Assembly (NCBI RefSeq): GCF_003149515.1 | Contig: NZ_CP029145.1 | Coordinates: forward strand, 2,976,001 to 3,040,000 | DNA from: Hymenobacter nivis | GTDB taxonomy: Bacteria > Bacteroidota > Bacteroidia > Cytophagales > Hymenobacteraceae | Length of the DNA stretch: 64,000 bases | Direction of reading: 5' to 3' | In this document: in pieces, positions 1 through 8,435 of the stretch | Layout of the letters: each line of letters begins with the position of its first letter | Numbering within the stretch: the first letter of the stretch is position 1 | Notes under the pieces: model-generated | The model's input: only the letters and a program-made list of their open reading frames with translations | Database searches by the model: none | Told to the model about the DNA's origin: nothing | Position numbers and translations under genes: made by a program

Positions 1-24
1 ATTTCACCTGCTCAATTGCCCTCC

Positions 25-387
25 ATGCCCCAGCCACTGCGCCTGCGCTTTGCCCGTTTCCTGGCCCCCGGGCCGTGGCGGCGGGTAGGCGTGCTGGCAG
101 CAGTCAGCTTCGGGCTGGCCCTGGCGCTGGTGGGCTACGTGTTCGGGGCCGATGGGCATTTCTTCAGCCGGCTGGCCCCGGCGTTCTTTATCTTTTTCTG
201 GCTGCTGGCTGTTACCTTCCTAGCCGTGGTACCGTTTGTGGGCTGGGCCACCGAGCATTGGTTTGGCCGGGGGTGGGCGGCTTCGTCGCCCACCCCGGCG
301 GCTCGGCGGCCCCGCCCGACCCTGGCCCGGGAGTCTGTTCGTTCCGTATCTTCAACCGCCGCCGCAGGGCGGCCTTCAAAACGTTAG
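25..387 (+). CDS. Small hypothetical membrane protein
   Basis: About 120 residues with two hydrophobic segments (roughly residues 22-42 and 50-75) and a basic, Pro/Ala/Ser-rich tail. I chose the ATG at 25; the frame is open to the window edge, so a longer form or a different start is possible. The stop lies only 4 bases before the start of the metal-type AraC regulator, which suggests co-transcription. I do not recognise the family and infer no function beyond an inner-membrane location. Confidence 0.5.
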   Translation: MPQPLRLRFARFLAPGPWRRVGVLAAVSFGLALALVGYVFGADGHFFSRLAPAFFIFFWLLAVTFLAVVPFVGWATEHWFGRGWAASSPTPAARRPRPTLARESVRSVSSTAAAGRPSKR

Positions 388-391
388 TTAT

Positions 392-961
392 ATGTCTACG
401 AACCTGCTATACATCAAAAACATGGTGTGCCCGCGCTGCGTCGAGGCCGTGCACAACCTGCTGGAGCGCGCCGGTTACAAGACCAAAGCCGTAACGCTGG
501 GCACCGCCGAGCTCGACGCTACCACCCCCGTCGATCCCGAAACCGTGGCCCCGCTGCTCGAGGCCGCCGGCTTTGAGCTGCTGCGCGGCCGCGCCGAGCA
601 GCTCACCGAACAAATCAAAGCCCTGCTCGCCGACTACCTCGAGCACCTGCGCACGGCCCGCTCGCCGCTCACCACCTCGGCCTTCCTCACCGAGCGGCTG
701 GCCGCTACTTACTCGCACCTGAGCAAGGTATTTTCGCGCACCGCCCACCTCACCATCGAGAAGTACCTCATCCGCCTCAAAATCGAGCACGTAAAGGAAC
801 TGCTCAGCTACGGCGAGCTCACCCTGAACCAGATTGCCGACCAGATGCGCTACAGCTCAGGCCAGCACCTGAGCAACCAGTTCCGCCAGGTCACGGGCCA
901 CTCCGTGAGCGAGTTCCGCCGCCAATCCTTGCCGGCCCGCCTCTCGCTCGACGCGCTGTAA
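392..961 (+). CDS. AraC-family regulator with HMA-like metal-binding N-terminus
   Basis: 189 residues from the ATG at 392; the frame extends upstream to 236 but without a plausible protein. The N-terminus has an HMA-type loop (NMVCPRCVEAV, a CxxC) followed by a ferredoxin-like stretch. The C-terminal third is an AraC helix-turn-helix (LNQIADQMRYSS ... LSNQFRQVTGHS). Short regulators of this form are common beside heavy-metal genes in Bacteroidota. Together with the copper-storage protein and Met-rich outer-membrane protein downstream, this suggests a copper-responsive regulator. The metal is inferred, not shown. Confidence 0.82.
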   Translation: MSTNLLYIKNMVCPRCVEAVHNLLERAGYKTKAVTLGTAELDATTPVDPETVAPLLEAAGFELLRGRAEQLTEQIKALLADYLEHLRTARSPLTTSAFLTERLAATYSHLSKVFSRTAHLTIEKYLIRLKIEHVKELLSYGELTLNQIADQMRYSSGQHLSNQFRQVTGHSVSEFRRQSLPARLSLDAL

Positions 962-982
962 GGCACAGGTTTTAGATTTATG

Positions 983-1020
983 AAAAGGGGCCCCTACCAA
1001 ATTGGTGGGGGCCCCTTTTT
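983..1020 (+). terminator. Rho-independent terminator
   Basis: A-rich 5' flank, GGGGCCCC-type stem closed by a loop around 996-1006, then a T-run at 1016-1020. It lies 22 bases after the AraC-type regulator stop. The A and T flanks also allow it to work in reverse for the convergent copper-binding gene. Confidence 0.75.
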
Positions 1021-1025
1021 GGTTG

Positions 1026-1069
1026 ATGGCTGTAGCGCTGAAGCGCGGACTTTAGCTACGCTACAAGTT
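1026..1069. repeat. Partial copy of the 'tagcgcggactt' dispersed repeat
   Basis: Contains ggctgtagcgc and gcgcggacttta followed by an inverted tagctacgctaca, words shared with the larger repeats at 5562-5716 and 15690-15887. It abuts the 3' end of the copper-binding gene. Probably a degenerate member of that family. Confidence 0.5.
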
Positions 1070-1409
1070 ATTTATACGATTTGCAGGCTTCCAGGCAGGC
1101 TTTGCAGGCGGCGGCGCATTCCTGGCAATGCTGGTGCTTGTGCTGGGCGCATTCGTCGTGGCACTTCTGGCAGATTTCAATGCACTCTTTGAGCACGTGC
1201 GGGGCGTGGTCGGATCCGCGGGCGATGAAGGCGGCGGTGAGGCGGCAGATGTCGGCGCAGTCGCGGTCGAGGCGGATGCAGGGCACCATCATCGCAATAT
1301 CGTCTTCGCCGAGGCAGGCGGTGGCGCAGTGCTCGCAGGCGGCTACGCAACGGGCGAGGGCGTCGAGCACGTCTTGGTGGGCGGGGCGGGGGGCGGTGGA
1401 AATGGCCAT
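1068..1409 (-). CDS. Four-helix-bundle copper-binding protein (Csp/DUF326 type)
   Basis: 113 residues, starting at the ATG that gives MAISTAPRP; the longer frame to 1616 overlaps the next gene and is unlikely. Cysteines recur with helical spacing (CVAACEHCATAC, CIEICQKCHDEC, CQECAAACKACLEAC), the pattern of copper-storage proteins whose bundle core is lined with Cys and binds many Cu(I) ions. There is no signal peptide, so it resembles the cytosolic Csp3 group. It is divergent from the Met-rich outer-membrane gene and convergent with the HMA/AraC regulator. A role in copper storage or detoxification is inferred from the family. Confidence 0.88.
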   Translation of the reverse strand: MAISTAPRPAHQDVLDALARCVAACEHCATACLGEDDIAMMVPCIRLDRDCADICRLTAAFIARGSDHAPHVLKECIEICQKCHDECAQHKHQHCQECAAACKACLEACKSYK

Positions 1410-1610
1410 GTACTGGGGCAGGAATAAGTGGAACAAATGAGCGGCGACGTGCCGCCCACATTGGCTTACGGGGCCCCGGCCGCCGGGGGCGTGCAGCATT
1501 CGGCCCAAAGCCAATACCATTCGGGCGGGGCCCCAAATCGTGAGGGCTCCCGGGCCGAATTGCATTGGCCCGCGTGAAAACCGGGTGAGGAAAACGAACG
1601 TTGTAAGGTT

Positions 1611-3095
1611 ATGCACACTCCGCTACTCCCTTCCGCCGCCCGGGGCCCCAAGCGGGCCGCCGCCAGCCTGCTGGCCGCGGCCCTCGTGGCCCTGGCCGGG
1701 GCCCCCGCGCACGCCCAGCAGCCCGGCACCATGCCCGGTATGGCCATGCCGATGCCCGCCGACACCGCCCGCCCCAAAAAACCAATGGCCCCCATGAGCG
1801 GCATGGACCACGCAGGCATGGGCATGAGCAGCTCCGACGACAACCCCACCATGTCGGCCGCCACCTCGCGCAACCTGCCCATGAGCCGCAACGGCTCGGC
1901 CACCAGCTGGCAGCCCGACGCCACGCCCATGTACATGTGGATGACCCACAAGGGCCCCTGGATGGTGATGGCCCACGGTGGCGCCTACGGCCGCTACACC
2001 AGCCAGAACTTCAACCACAGCGGCGGCCGCGGCCACGCCAACGCCGCAGACGGCCCCAACTGGGGCATGGCCATGGCCCAGCGCAACGTAGGGCCCCACG
2101 GCCTGCTGAACCTCACGCTGATGATGTCGCTCGACGCGCTGACGGAAACCCGCGGCGGCTACCCGCTGCTGTTCCAAACCGGCGAGAGCTACAAGGGCCA
2201 GCCGCTCATCGATAAGCAGCACCCGCACGACCTGTTTTCGGGCCTGAGCGTGGGCTACGTGCAGGCCCTGAGCCCGGACGTGGACGTGAGCCTGTATCTG
2301 GGCTACCCCGGCGAGCCGGCCATCGGGCCGGTGGCGTTCATGCACCGCATTTCGGCCATGCCCAACCCCGACGCGCCCCTCTCCCACCACTGGACCGATG
2401 CCACGCACATCGCCTTCGGGGTGGCCACGCTGGGCGTGCGCTACAAGCAGTTCAAGCTGGAAGGCAGCAACTTCACCGGCCGTGAGCCCGACGAGCACCG
2501 CTATAATTTCGATAAGCCCCGCGCCGATTCCTGGGCCGCCCGCCTGAACTGGAACCCCAGCCGCGAGCTGGCTTTGCAGGTGAGTCGCGCCTTCATCAAA
2601 AGCCCCGAGGACCTGCACCCCGACGAAAACGTGACCCGCACCACGGCCAGCATCCTGCACAGCCACAGCTTCGGCGATGCGCGCCACTACATCGCCTCGG
2701 CCCTAATTTGGGGCATGAACCAGGGCTCCACCCCGCACCCCGAGCACGCCGTACTGGCCGAAACCAACCTCACCCTGGGCCGCCCCACCTTCTACGGCCG
2801 CTACGAGTTCGTGCAGAAGGACAGCGAGGAGCTGGGCTACTACTTGCAGGGCCCCGCCGACGAGCCCATTTTCTCGGTCTTCAACGTGCACGCCCTCACG
2901 CTCGGGGCCAGCTACCGCCTCACCGCCGACGGCTTCCGGGGCCCCGAGGTACACATCGGCGGCCAGCTCACGGGCTACGTGCCGGCCGCCGCGCTGCGCC
3001 CGCTCTACGGCGACGTGCCCCTCTCGGCCTCGGTGTACGTGCGCCTGAACGCGCCCTGGATGAGCATGGGCAAAATGAGCGGGATGAAGATGTAG
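1611..3095 (+). CDS. Met/His-rich outer-membrane protein, probably copper-linked
   Basis: 494 residues. A signal peptide ends at AHAQ (about residue 35). Residues 38-115 form a Met/Pro/His-rich stretch (MPGMAMPMP, MSGMDHAGMGMS, PMYMWMTHKGPWMVMAHGG) that resembles extracytoplasmic copper-binding segments. The rest alternates like a beta-barrel and carries HPHDLFSGLS and LSHHWTDATHIAFG, and the C-terminus is again Met-rich (MSMGKMSGMKM). I know related proteins from copper/heavy-metal islands but no named function. Divergent from the Csp gene with a gap of about 200 bases, so shared control is plausible. Confidence 0.7.
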   Translation: MHTPLLPSAARGPKRAAASLLAAALVALAGAPAHAQQPGTMPGMAMPMPADTARPKKPMAPMSGMDHAGMGMSSSDDNPTMSAATSRNLPMSRNGSATSWQPDATPMYMWMTHKGPWMVMAHGGAYGRYTSQNFNHSGGRGHANAADGPNWGMAMAQRNVGPHGLLNLTLMMSLDALTETRGGYPLLFQTGESYKGQPLIDKQHPHDLFSGLSVGYVQALSPDVDVSLYLGYPGEPAIGPVAFMHRISAMPNPDAPLSHHWTDATHIAFGVATLGVRYKQFKLEGSNFTGREPDEHRYNFDKPRADSWAARLNWNPSRELALQVSRAFIKSPEDLHPDENVTRTTASILHSHSFGDARHYIASALIWGMNQGSTPHPEHAVLAETNLTLGRPTFYGRYEFVQKDSEELGYYLQGPADEPIFSVFNVHALTLGASYRLTADGFRGPEVHIGGQLTGYVPAAALRPLYGDVPLSASVYVRLNAPWMSMGKMSGMKM

Positions 3096-3117
3096 CAGCA
3101 GGCGGGCGCGGGGCGGG

Positions 3118-3153
3118 GCGGGCTGTCGGCTTTTCGCCGGCTGCCCGCTAGTC
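3118..3153. repeat. Short palindromic repeat (GCCGGC-ttttc-GCCGGC type)
   Basis: Hairpin word tcggcttttcgccgg with flanks matching the repeat at 22101-22142 and, inverted, 3238-3278. It lies just after the Met-rich outer-membrane gene and may help end its transcript. Confidence 0.5.
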
Positions 3154-3237
3154 GTTGAATCGCTGAATCATCGGGTTTTCCCAGGGGCCCCACCCGGGCC
3201 AACCCGCGCCAGCATGGGCCGCTCCTGGGGCCCCTGG

Positions 3238-3278
3238 CGATTACCGGGCAGCCGGCGGAAAGCCGGCAGCCCGGCCCG
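3238..3278. repeat. Short palindromic repeat, inverted copy
   Basis: Nearly the exact reverse complement of 22101-22142 (cgattaccgggcagccggc followed by the complementary arm). Intergenic, upstream of the radical SAM gene. Confidence 0.6.
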
Positions 3279-3356
3279 TTTCCGCACGCCGCGTAACCGC
3301 CACCGATTCTGCCCGACCTTTGCGGCCACTGAACCCGGGGCCCCCTGGCCGGGTTG

Positions 3357-5561
3357 ATGGCTACTGTGTCGCTCGCTGCTCCCAAAATTCTGCTCATCAC
3401 CCCGCCGCTCACGCAGCTCAACACCCCGTATCCGGCCACGGCCTACATCAAGGGGTTTTTGAAGGGCCGCGGCTACGACGTGGCGCAGGCCGACCTGGGC
3501 CTGGCGCTGGTGCTGCGGCTGTTTTCGGTCGATGGTTTGAAGCGGGTTTTCGCCGAAATAGAAGCGGGCGATTTTAGCCTCAGCGATAACGCCAAACGGA
3601 TGCTGCGGCTGCAAAACCGCTACCTAACCACCATCGCGCCAGTTGTCAGGTTCCTGCAAAACAAGGACTTGACCATAGCCCCGCGCATCTGCCACGGCCG
3701 CTTCCTACCCGAAGCCAGCCGCTTCGATAACGTGGCCGACCTCGAAACCGCCTTCGGCACGATGGGCCTCACCGACCAGGCCCGCCACCTGGCCACGCTC
3801 TACCTGGAGGACCTGGCCGACCTCATCAAGGAAACCGTGGGGCCCCACTTCGGCTTCTCGCGCTACGCCGAAAAGCTGGCCCTCTCCGCCACCAGCTTCG
3901 AGCCGCTGCACCAGGCCCTGCAAGCGTCGGCTAATTTGCTGGATACCCTGCTGTTGGAAGAGCTGGACGCCCTGCTGGCGCGCACGCAGCCCGACGTGGT
4001 GGGCTTCACCGTGCCCTTCCCCGGCAACCTCTACGGGGCCCTGCGCCTGGCCCAGCACATCAAGCAAACCCGCCCCGAAACGCGGACCATCATGGGCGGC
4101 GGCTACCCCAATACGGAGCTGCGCACCATCCAGGAGCCGCGCTTTTTCGATTACATCGACCACCTGACGCTCGACGACGGCGAGGGGCCCTGGCTGCGGC
4201 TGTTCGATTTTTGGGCCGGCAAAATCCCGCAAAGCGAGCTGCAGCGCACGTTTTTGCGCGATGACGCGGGCCAGATTCAGTACGTCAACCACCCGCACCC
4301 CGACGTGCCGCACCCCGAAGTGGGCACGCCCGACTACTCCGACCTGCCCCTCACCGACTACCTCTCGGTACTCGAAGTGCTCAACCCCATGCACCGCCTC
4401 TGGAGCGACGGCCGCTGGAACAAGCTCACCGTGGCCCACGGCTGCTACTGGAAACGCTGCTCGTTTTGCGACGTAACCCTCGACTATATCAGCCGTTACG
4501 AAACCGCACCGGCCACGCTGCTCGTGGACCGTATCGAGCAAGTGATTGCCCAAACCGGCCAAACCGGCTTCCACTTCGTGGACGAGGCCGCCCCGCCCCT
4601 GGCATTGCGCGACCTGGCCGTGGAGTTACTCCGGCGGCGCGTGGCCATCACGTGGTGGGGCAACATTCGGTTCGAGAAAACCTTCTCGCCCGACCTCTGC
4701 CGGCTGCTGGCCGCCTCGGGCTGCATCGCTATTTCCGGGGGCCTGGAGGTGGCCTCGGATAGGCTGCTGGCGCTCATGGAAAAGGGCGTCACCATCGGCC
4801 AAGTAGCGCGCGTCACGGAGGGTTTCACGCAGGCTGGCATCATGGTGCACGCCTACCTGATGTACGGCTTCCCTACCCAAACCGCCCAGGAAACCGTTGA
4901 TTCGCTGGAAGTTGTGCGGCAGCTGTTCGCAGCCGGCGTGGTGCAAAGCGGCTACTGGCACCGCTTCTCGATGACGGCCCACTCGCCGGTGGGAAAGAAC
5001 CCCGCCAAGTACCAGGTGGCTGCCGTGGGCCCCGAGCCCGCCGGCTTCGCCTGGAACGACCTCTGGCACGACGACCCGCTGGGCACCGACCACGAAGCCT
5101 TCGGCCCGGGCCTCGCCAAAAGCCTCTACAACTACCTCCACGGCGTGGCCCTGAACGAGCCGCTGAGCTTCTGGTTCGACTTCAAAACGCCCAAAACCAC
5201 CACCCCGCGCCAGCTGGTGGCCCAGGCCCTGCAAGCCCCCGAAAAGCCCGATTTCGCCAAGCAAAACCAGCGCCTGTTCTGGCTCGGCAACGCCCCCGAG
5301 CTACACGTCGAAGCCGGCAAAAAAGGCGCCCGCGCCATCATCACCTGCTACGAGCAAGCCGAGGATTTCGAGGTGAAGGCGCCCGAAGCCGCCGGCCGCT
5401 GGCTGTACGAGCTGCTCGTCAAACTGACCCACGACTACGATACGAAAGTGCTGCTAAAAGAAGCCGCCACTACGTTCCCAGCTGCGGCAGGTCCGTTCGA
5501 GGCCTTCCTCATCAGCCCCGCCTGGCAGCTGCTGCGCGAAAAAGGCCTGCTGCTGCTGTAA
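3357..5561 (+). CDS. B12-binding-domain radical SAM protein
   Basis: 734 residues from the ATG at 3357; the preceding TTG is an alternative. The N-terminal 250 residues look like a cobalamin-binding Rossmann domain (ILLITPPLTQ, VVGFTVPFPGNL, TIMGGGYPN). A radical SAM core follows with HGCYWKRCSFCD, cysteines 363, 368 and 371, so CX4CX2C rather than CX3CX2C. Later motifs fit a TIM barrel (GFHFVDEAAPP, ISGGLEVASDRLL, YLMYGFPTQT). Such enzymes do methyl transfers or rearrangements on varied substrates; no neighbour reveals this one's substrate. An isolated repeat-rich gap follows. Confidence 0.85.
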   Translation: MATVSLAAPKILLITPPLTQLNTPYPATAYIKGFLKGRGYDVAQADLGLALVLRLFSVDGLKRVFAEIEAGDFSLSDNAKRMLRLQNRYLTTIAPVVRFLQNKDLTIAPRICHGRFLPEASRFDNVADLETAFGTMGLTDQARHLATLYLEDLADLIKETVGPHFGFSRYAEKLALSATSFEPLHQALQASANLLDTLLLEELDALLARTQPDVVGFTVPFPGNLYGALRLAQHIKQTRPETRTIMGGGYPNTELRTIQEPRFFDYIDHLTLDDGEGPWLRLFDFWAGKIPQSELQRTFLRDDAGQIQYVNHPHPDVPHPEVGTPDYSDLPLTDYLSVLEVLNPMHRLWSDGRWNKLTVAHGCYWKRCSFCDVTLDYISRYETAPATLLVDRIEQVIAQTGQTGFHFVDEAAPPLALRDLAVELLRRRVAITWWGNIRFEKTFSPDLCRLLAASGCIAISGGLEVASDRLLALMEKGVTIGQVARVTEGFTQAGIMVHAYLMYGFPTQTAQETVDSLEVVRQLFAAGVVQSGYWHRFSMTAHSPVGKNPAKYQVAAVGPEPAGFAWNDLWHDDPLGTDHEAFGPGLAKSLYNYLHGVALNEPLSFWFDFKTPKTTTPRQLVAQALQAPEKPDFAKQNQRLFWLGNAPELHVEAGKKGARAIITCYEQAEDFEVKAPEAAGRWLYELLVKLTHDYDTKVLLKEAATTFPAAAGPFEAFLISPAWQLLREKGLLLL

Positions 5562-5716
5562 CTGTAGCGCGGCTGTAGCGCGGACTTTGTAGTCCACGGC
5601 TCTCGCTTCATCCTGCCGATTAATCGTTGGGCGACTGTTCGCGGCTCTTGCTTCGTCCTGCTGATAACCGCTCAGCGACCGTTCAGATCCGCGGACTACA
5701 AAGTCCGCACTACAGC
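5562..5716. repeat. Large dispersed inverted repeat ('tagcgcggactt' family)
   Basis: Outer arms pair tagcgcggactttgtagtcc (about 5574-5594) with the complementary ggactacaaagtccgc at 5693-5708. Between them are two diverged copies of a segment resembling gctctcgcttcatcctgc / gctcttgcttcgtcctgc. The same words recur at 15690-15887 and partly at 1026-1069. It fills the gap between two genes and extends into a spurious upstream extension of the methyltransferase frame. Confidence 0.7.
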
Positions 5717-5743
5717 CGTACTACGGCCGGCGGGGCTAGCTTC

Positions 5744-6562
5744 GTGCCCGTGTCGCGCCTCTCCAAAACCCTGTCTGCCCTCGCCCGCCTGGCGCGCAAC
5801 CCCTGGCTGCTAAACGCCGTGCTGGCCGCCGACACCAGCGCGTGGCAACGCCGGGCCGGGGCCCACGCCGCCCGCTGGGGCGTAGGGCCCCAGGGGCTGC
5901 CAGTGGTGCCGCTGCGCCACTTTCTGCCCCCAAACGGTACCGATACCGCAGCGCCCTTCGCCTTCCAGGACGGCGGCTCGCTACCCACCGATTTGCTGCT
6001 GCTGCGCGGCCTGGCCCGCCAGCGCCCCGGCTGCCGCTACTTCGAAATCGGCACCTGGCGGGGCGAGAGCGCGGCCAACGTGGCCGCCGTCGCCGCCTCG
6101 GTCCACACCCTCAACCTATCGGCCGCCGAGATGCAGGCCCTGGGTTTGGCGGAGGAATACATCGGCCTGCACGGGTTTTTCTCGCAGGCTTTGCCCAACG
6201 TCACGCACTTGCACGGCAACTCCGCCACCTACGATTTCGCCGGCCTGGGCCCGCCGTTTGATTTGATTTTCATCGACGGCGACCATCACTACGAGGCCGT
6301 GCGCCGCGACACGGCCCGCGTGTTCGCGCACCTCGTGGGGCCCCAGACCGTGGTGGTGTGGCACGACGCCAGCCGCCAGCCCGGGGCCCCGCGCTGGGAG
6401 GTGCTGGCCGGCTTACTCGACGGCCTGCCCGCCGCCGCGCCCGGCTACCTGTACCAGGTAAGTCATTCGCTGTGCGCCGTTTACAGCCCGCATCCGCTGC
6501 CCACCACGCCGCCCGGGGCCCCGCCGCTGGCCCACCGCGTTACGGTAGCGCTGCCGCAGTAG
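5744..6562 (+). CDS. Class I SAM-dependent methyltransferase (Methyltransf_24 type)
   Basis: About 272 residues from a GTG at 5744 (GTG 5750 also possible). The frame runs back to 5627, but that part is repeat DNA. Seen: SAM-binding loop YFEIGTWRGESAANVA (near residue 100), FDLIFIDGDHHYEAV with the usual acidic-His motif, and VVVWHDAS near the end. The class often modifies small molecules or glycans, and members occur near glycosyltransferases. Substrate unknown; no functional partner adjoins it. Confidence 0.75.
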   Translation: MPVSRLSKTLSALARLARNPWLLNAVLAADTSAWQRRAGAHAARWGVGPQGLPVVPLRHFLPPNGTDTAAPFAFQDGGSLPTDLLLLRGLARQRPGCRYFEIGTWRGESAANVAAVAASVHTLNLSAAEMQALGLAEEYIGLHGFFSQALPNVTHLHGNSATYDFAGLGPPFDLIFIDGDHHYEAVRRDTARVFAHLVGPQTVVVWHDASRQPGAPRWEVLAGLLDGLPAAAPGYLYQVSHSLCAVYSPHPLPTTPPGAPPLAHRVTVALPQ

Positions 6563-6601
6563 CAGCGCCAAGCGTTTGTTTGAAATTAAATGAATTATTG
6601 G

Positions 6602-6699
6602 GACGTCATGCTGAGCGCAGTCGAAGCATCTCTACTACACACTAAATCAATTGTTTAGCGAAGCAATAGAGATGCTTCGGCTGCGCTCAGCATGACGTT
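6602..6699. repeat. Dispersed palindrome, 'GTCATGCTGAGC / GAAGCATCTCT' family, copy 1
   Basis: Two arms of about 33 bp (6602-6634 and 6667-6699) are near-perfect inverted copies, with a loop of about 32 bases of AT-rich DNA. It lies between the convergent methyltransferase and lipoprotein genes, where it could terminate both. Five related copies occur in this window. Confidence 0.85.
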
Positions 6700-6729
6700 C
6701 TAATTGTCTGTTTAAATAAAAACGAGCAC

Positions 6730-7839
6730 TTACTGCGGACGGGGCAGCCACTGCACCACCGCATCGGGCAGGCCCGGGGCGAAGGTGGCCCCCCCGGGGC
6801 CGGGCACCAGCAAACCAGGCCCAGCGGCGCGGTAGGTGCGCACGGCTGGGCTGCGCAGGGCCCCGCGCAAGCCGGCAGCGGCCGCGGCGGCGCTGGTTCC
6901 GCCACCCCCATACAGGCCCAGCATGGGCAGCTTTTGGCGGGCCAGGGCGCGGTAGGCATCGCGGCTGGCGGCGGCGGCAGGCGCATTTTGCACGATGAAG
7001 AACGCCGTGCGGGGGCCCCCGGGAGCGGCCAGGGCCAGCGCCGTGGCGTCGGCCCGGGAGCCTGTGGCCCAGGTGCCAAGGTTGGCGGTGTCCACGCCGG
7101 CGGTGTTGCGTAGCAAACGGCGGGCGGCGGCCAGCAGAGCCCCGGTGGGGGCCGGACTGGCCGAATCGGTGGCGGGCAGCAGCAGCACGGTGAGGCCGTA
7201 GCGGGCCAGGGCATCGGCCCAGATGGCGGCGGCGGGGCCCGTGGCGGCGTCGGGCAGCAGGGCCAGGCCGGGGCCCGCGGTGCGCACGTCGGCGGGGGCA
7301 AACAGCCAGGCCGAGCCCTGGGCCTGCGGCACTTCCTCGACGCGGTAAACGGTGGGCGTAGGCGGGCCGCGCCGCACCAGCAGCACGGGCGCCTGCGCCG
7401 AATCAAGGCGCAGCGTACCGCGCCAGAAGTTACCGTCGAGGGTCAGGGCCAGCGTTTCGCCGGGGCGGCCGGGGCGCACGAGGCGCAGCGCCCCGCCCTG
7501 AAACGCCACGGTGTCAGCCACAAAGCTCAGGGCTGGGGGGCCCGTCAGCTCGGCGGTGTAGTGGCCGGGGGCGGGGTGGCGCAGCTCCAGGGCTACGGGC
7601 TGGGCGGGCTGCCCGGCGGCGAGCTGCACCGTGCCCGCGTAGTGGCCCACGGGCGGCGGGGCGGGCGCGGCGCGGTCGGTCCCCGGCTGGCAGGCCGGCA
7701 GCCCCAGGGCCCCGGCCAGCGCAAGCAGCACCAGCCGCCCGGGCCCGCGCTGGGCCGCGGCAAGCAAGCGCCGCCTCAGAGCGGGTGGGGCCCCGGCGGA
7801 CCGGCGCGGGGCGGGGCTGTCGCCCGGGTGGGCCCTCAT
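6730..7839 (-). CDS. Lipoprotein with degenerate alpha/beta-hydrolase-like domain
   Basis: 369 residues with a long basic N-terminus, then LALAGALGLPACQPG, a lipobox with Cys near residue 50. Residues 60-165 look like a small beta-rich domain (VGHYAGTVQLAAG ... FWRGTLRLDSA). The rest resembles an alpha/beta hydrolase (AWLFAPADV, LTVLLLPATDS, LGTWATGSRADATALALA, MLGLYGGGG), but the nucleophile elbow is not a clean GxSxG. Enzymatic activity is uncertain. Its start overlaps the GNAT stop by a few bases (ATGA), so the two are probably translationally coupled. Confidence 0.6.
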   Translation of the reverse strand: MRAHPGDSPAPRRSAGAPPALRRRLLAAAQRGPGRLVLLALAGALGLPACQPGTDRAAPAPPPVGHYAGTVQLAAGQPAQPVALELRHPAPGHYTAELTGPPALSFVADTVAFQGGALRLVRPGRPGETLALTLDGNFWRGTLRLDSAQAPVLLVRRGPPTPTVYRVEEVPQAQGSAWLFAPADVRTAGPGLALLPDAATGPAAAIWADALARYGLTVLLLPATDSASPAPTGALLAAARRLLRNTAGVDTANLGTWATGSRADATALALAAPGGPRTAFFIVQNAPAAAASRDAYRALARQKLPMLGLYGGGGTSAAAAAAGLRGALRSPAVRTYRAAGPGLLVPGPGGATFAPGLPDAVVQWLPRPQ

Positions 7840-8384
7840 CGGCCGGCCAGGCCTTTGCGCAGAATCAGGTCGCGGTCCACGGTTTGGCCCATCTGGAAGT
7901 CGTGGGCCCCGATTTCACGGAAGCCAAACCGCTGGTAGAAAGCCAGGGCGCGGGCATTTTTCTCCCACACGCCCAGCACTACGGCGTGGCAGTGCAGCTC
8001 ATCGGCCAAGGCCAGCACGGCGCGCATCAGGGCCGCACCCAGGCCAGTACCTAGCCAGTCTTCGGCCACGTAGAGGCGCTCCACTTCGAGGCGGCCGGCG
8101 GGGGCGTCCTCGCCTTCGGGCAGGCCCAGGGCGGAGGGTTCGCGCAGCTTAGCGTAGCCCACCAGGGCCCCCTGCATGTGGGCCAGCAGAAAGGTGTTGG
8201 CCGAATCCTGCAACTCGGCCAGCTGCTGCGCGGGCCCGAAGGTTTCGGCCAGGAACGCGGCCATGTCGGCGGGCGCGGTGGTGGCGGCGAAGGTATCCTG
8301 GAAGGTTTGGCGGCCCAGGTCGGCCAGTTGGGCGGCGGTGGCGGCGTTGGCCTTGGCCAGCGCAATGCGGAGGGGAGACGACAT
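7836..8384 (-). CDS. GNAT family N-acetyltransferase
   Basis: 182 residues from the ATG giving MSSPLRIALAKA. GNAT features are clear: VERLYVAEDWLGTGLGAALM is the acetyl-CoA pyrophosphate-binding motif A, followed by VVLGVWEKNARALAFYQRFGFREIGAHDF. Cytosolic; the amine substrate cannot be told. It is the upstream partner of the lipoprotein gene (stop/start overlap) and lies about 50 bases after the small membrane protein gene, so a three-gene operon is likely. Confidence 0.9.
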   Translation of the reverse strand: MSSPLRIALAKANAATAAQLADLGRQTFQDTFAATTAPADMAAFLAETFGPAQQLAELQDSANTFLLAHMQGALVGYAKLREPSALGLPEGEDAPAGRLEVERLYVAEDWLGTGLGAALMRAVLALADELHCHAVVLGVWEKNARALAFYQRFGFREIGAHDFQMGQTVDRDLILRKGLAGR

Positions 8385-8435
8385 AAGGGCAGCAAAGGTG
8401 GGGCCCCGCCGGCCAACCAAGCCCCGGGGCGGGGG

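Noticed and set aside
407..790. Antisense open frames across GC-rich genes, for example opposite the AraC regulator, the Met-rich barrel and dxs
   Set aside because: They mirror real genes with third-position GC bias and have no domain features of their own.
5627..5743. N-terminal extension of the methyltransferase
   Set aside because: It is encoded entirely by the dispersed repeat at 5562-5716.
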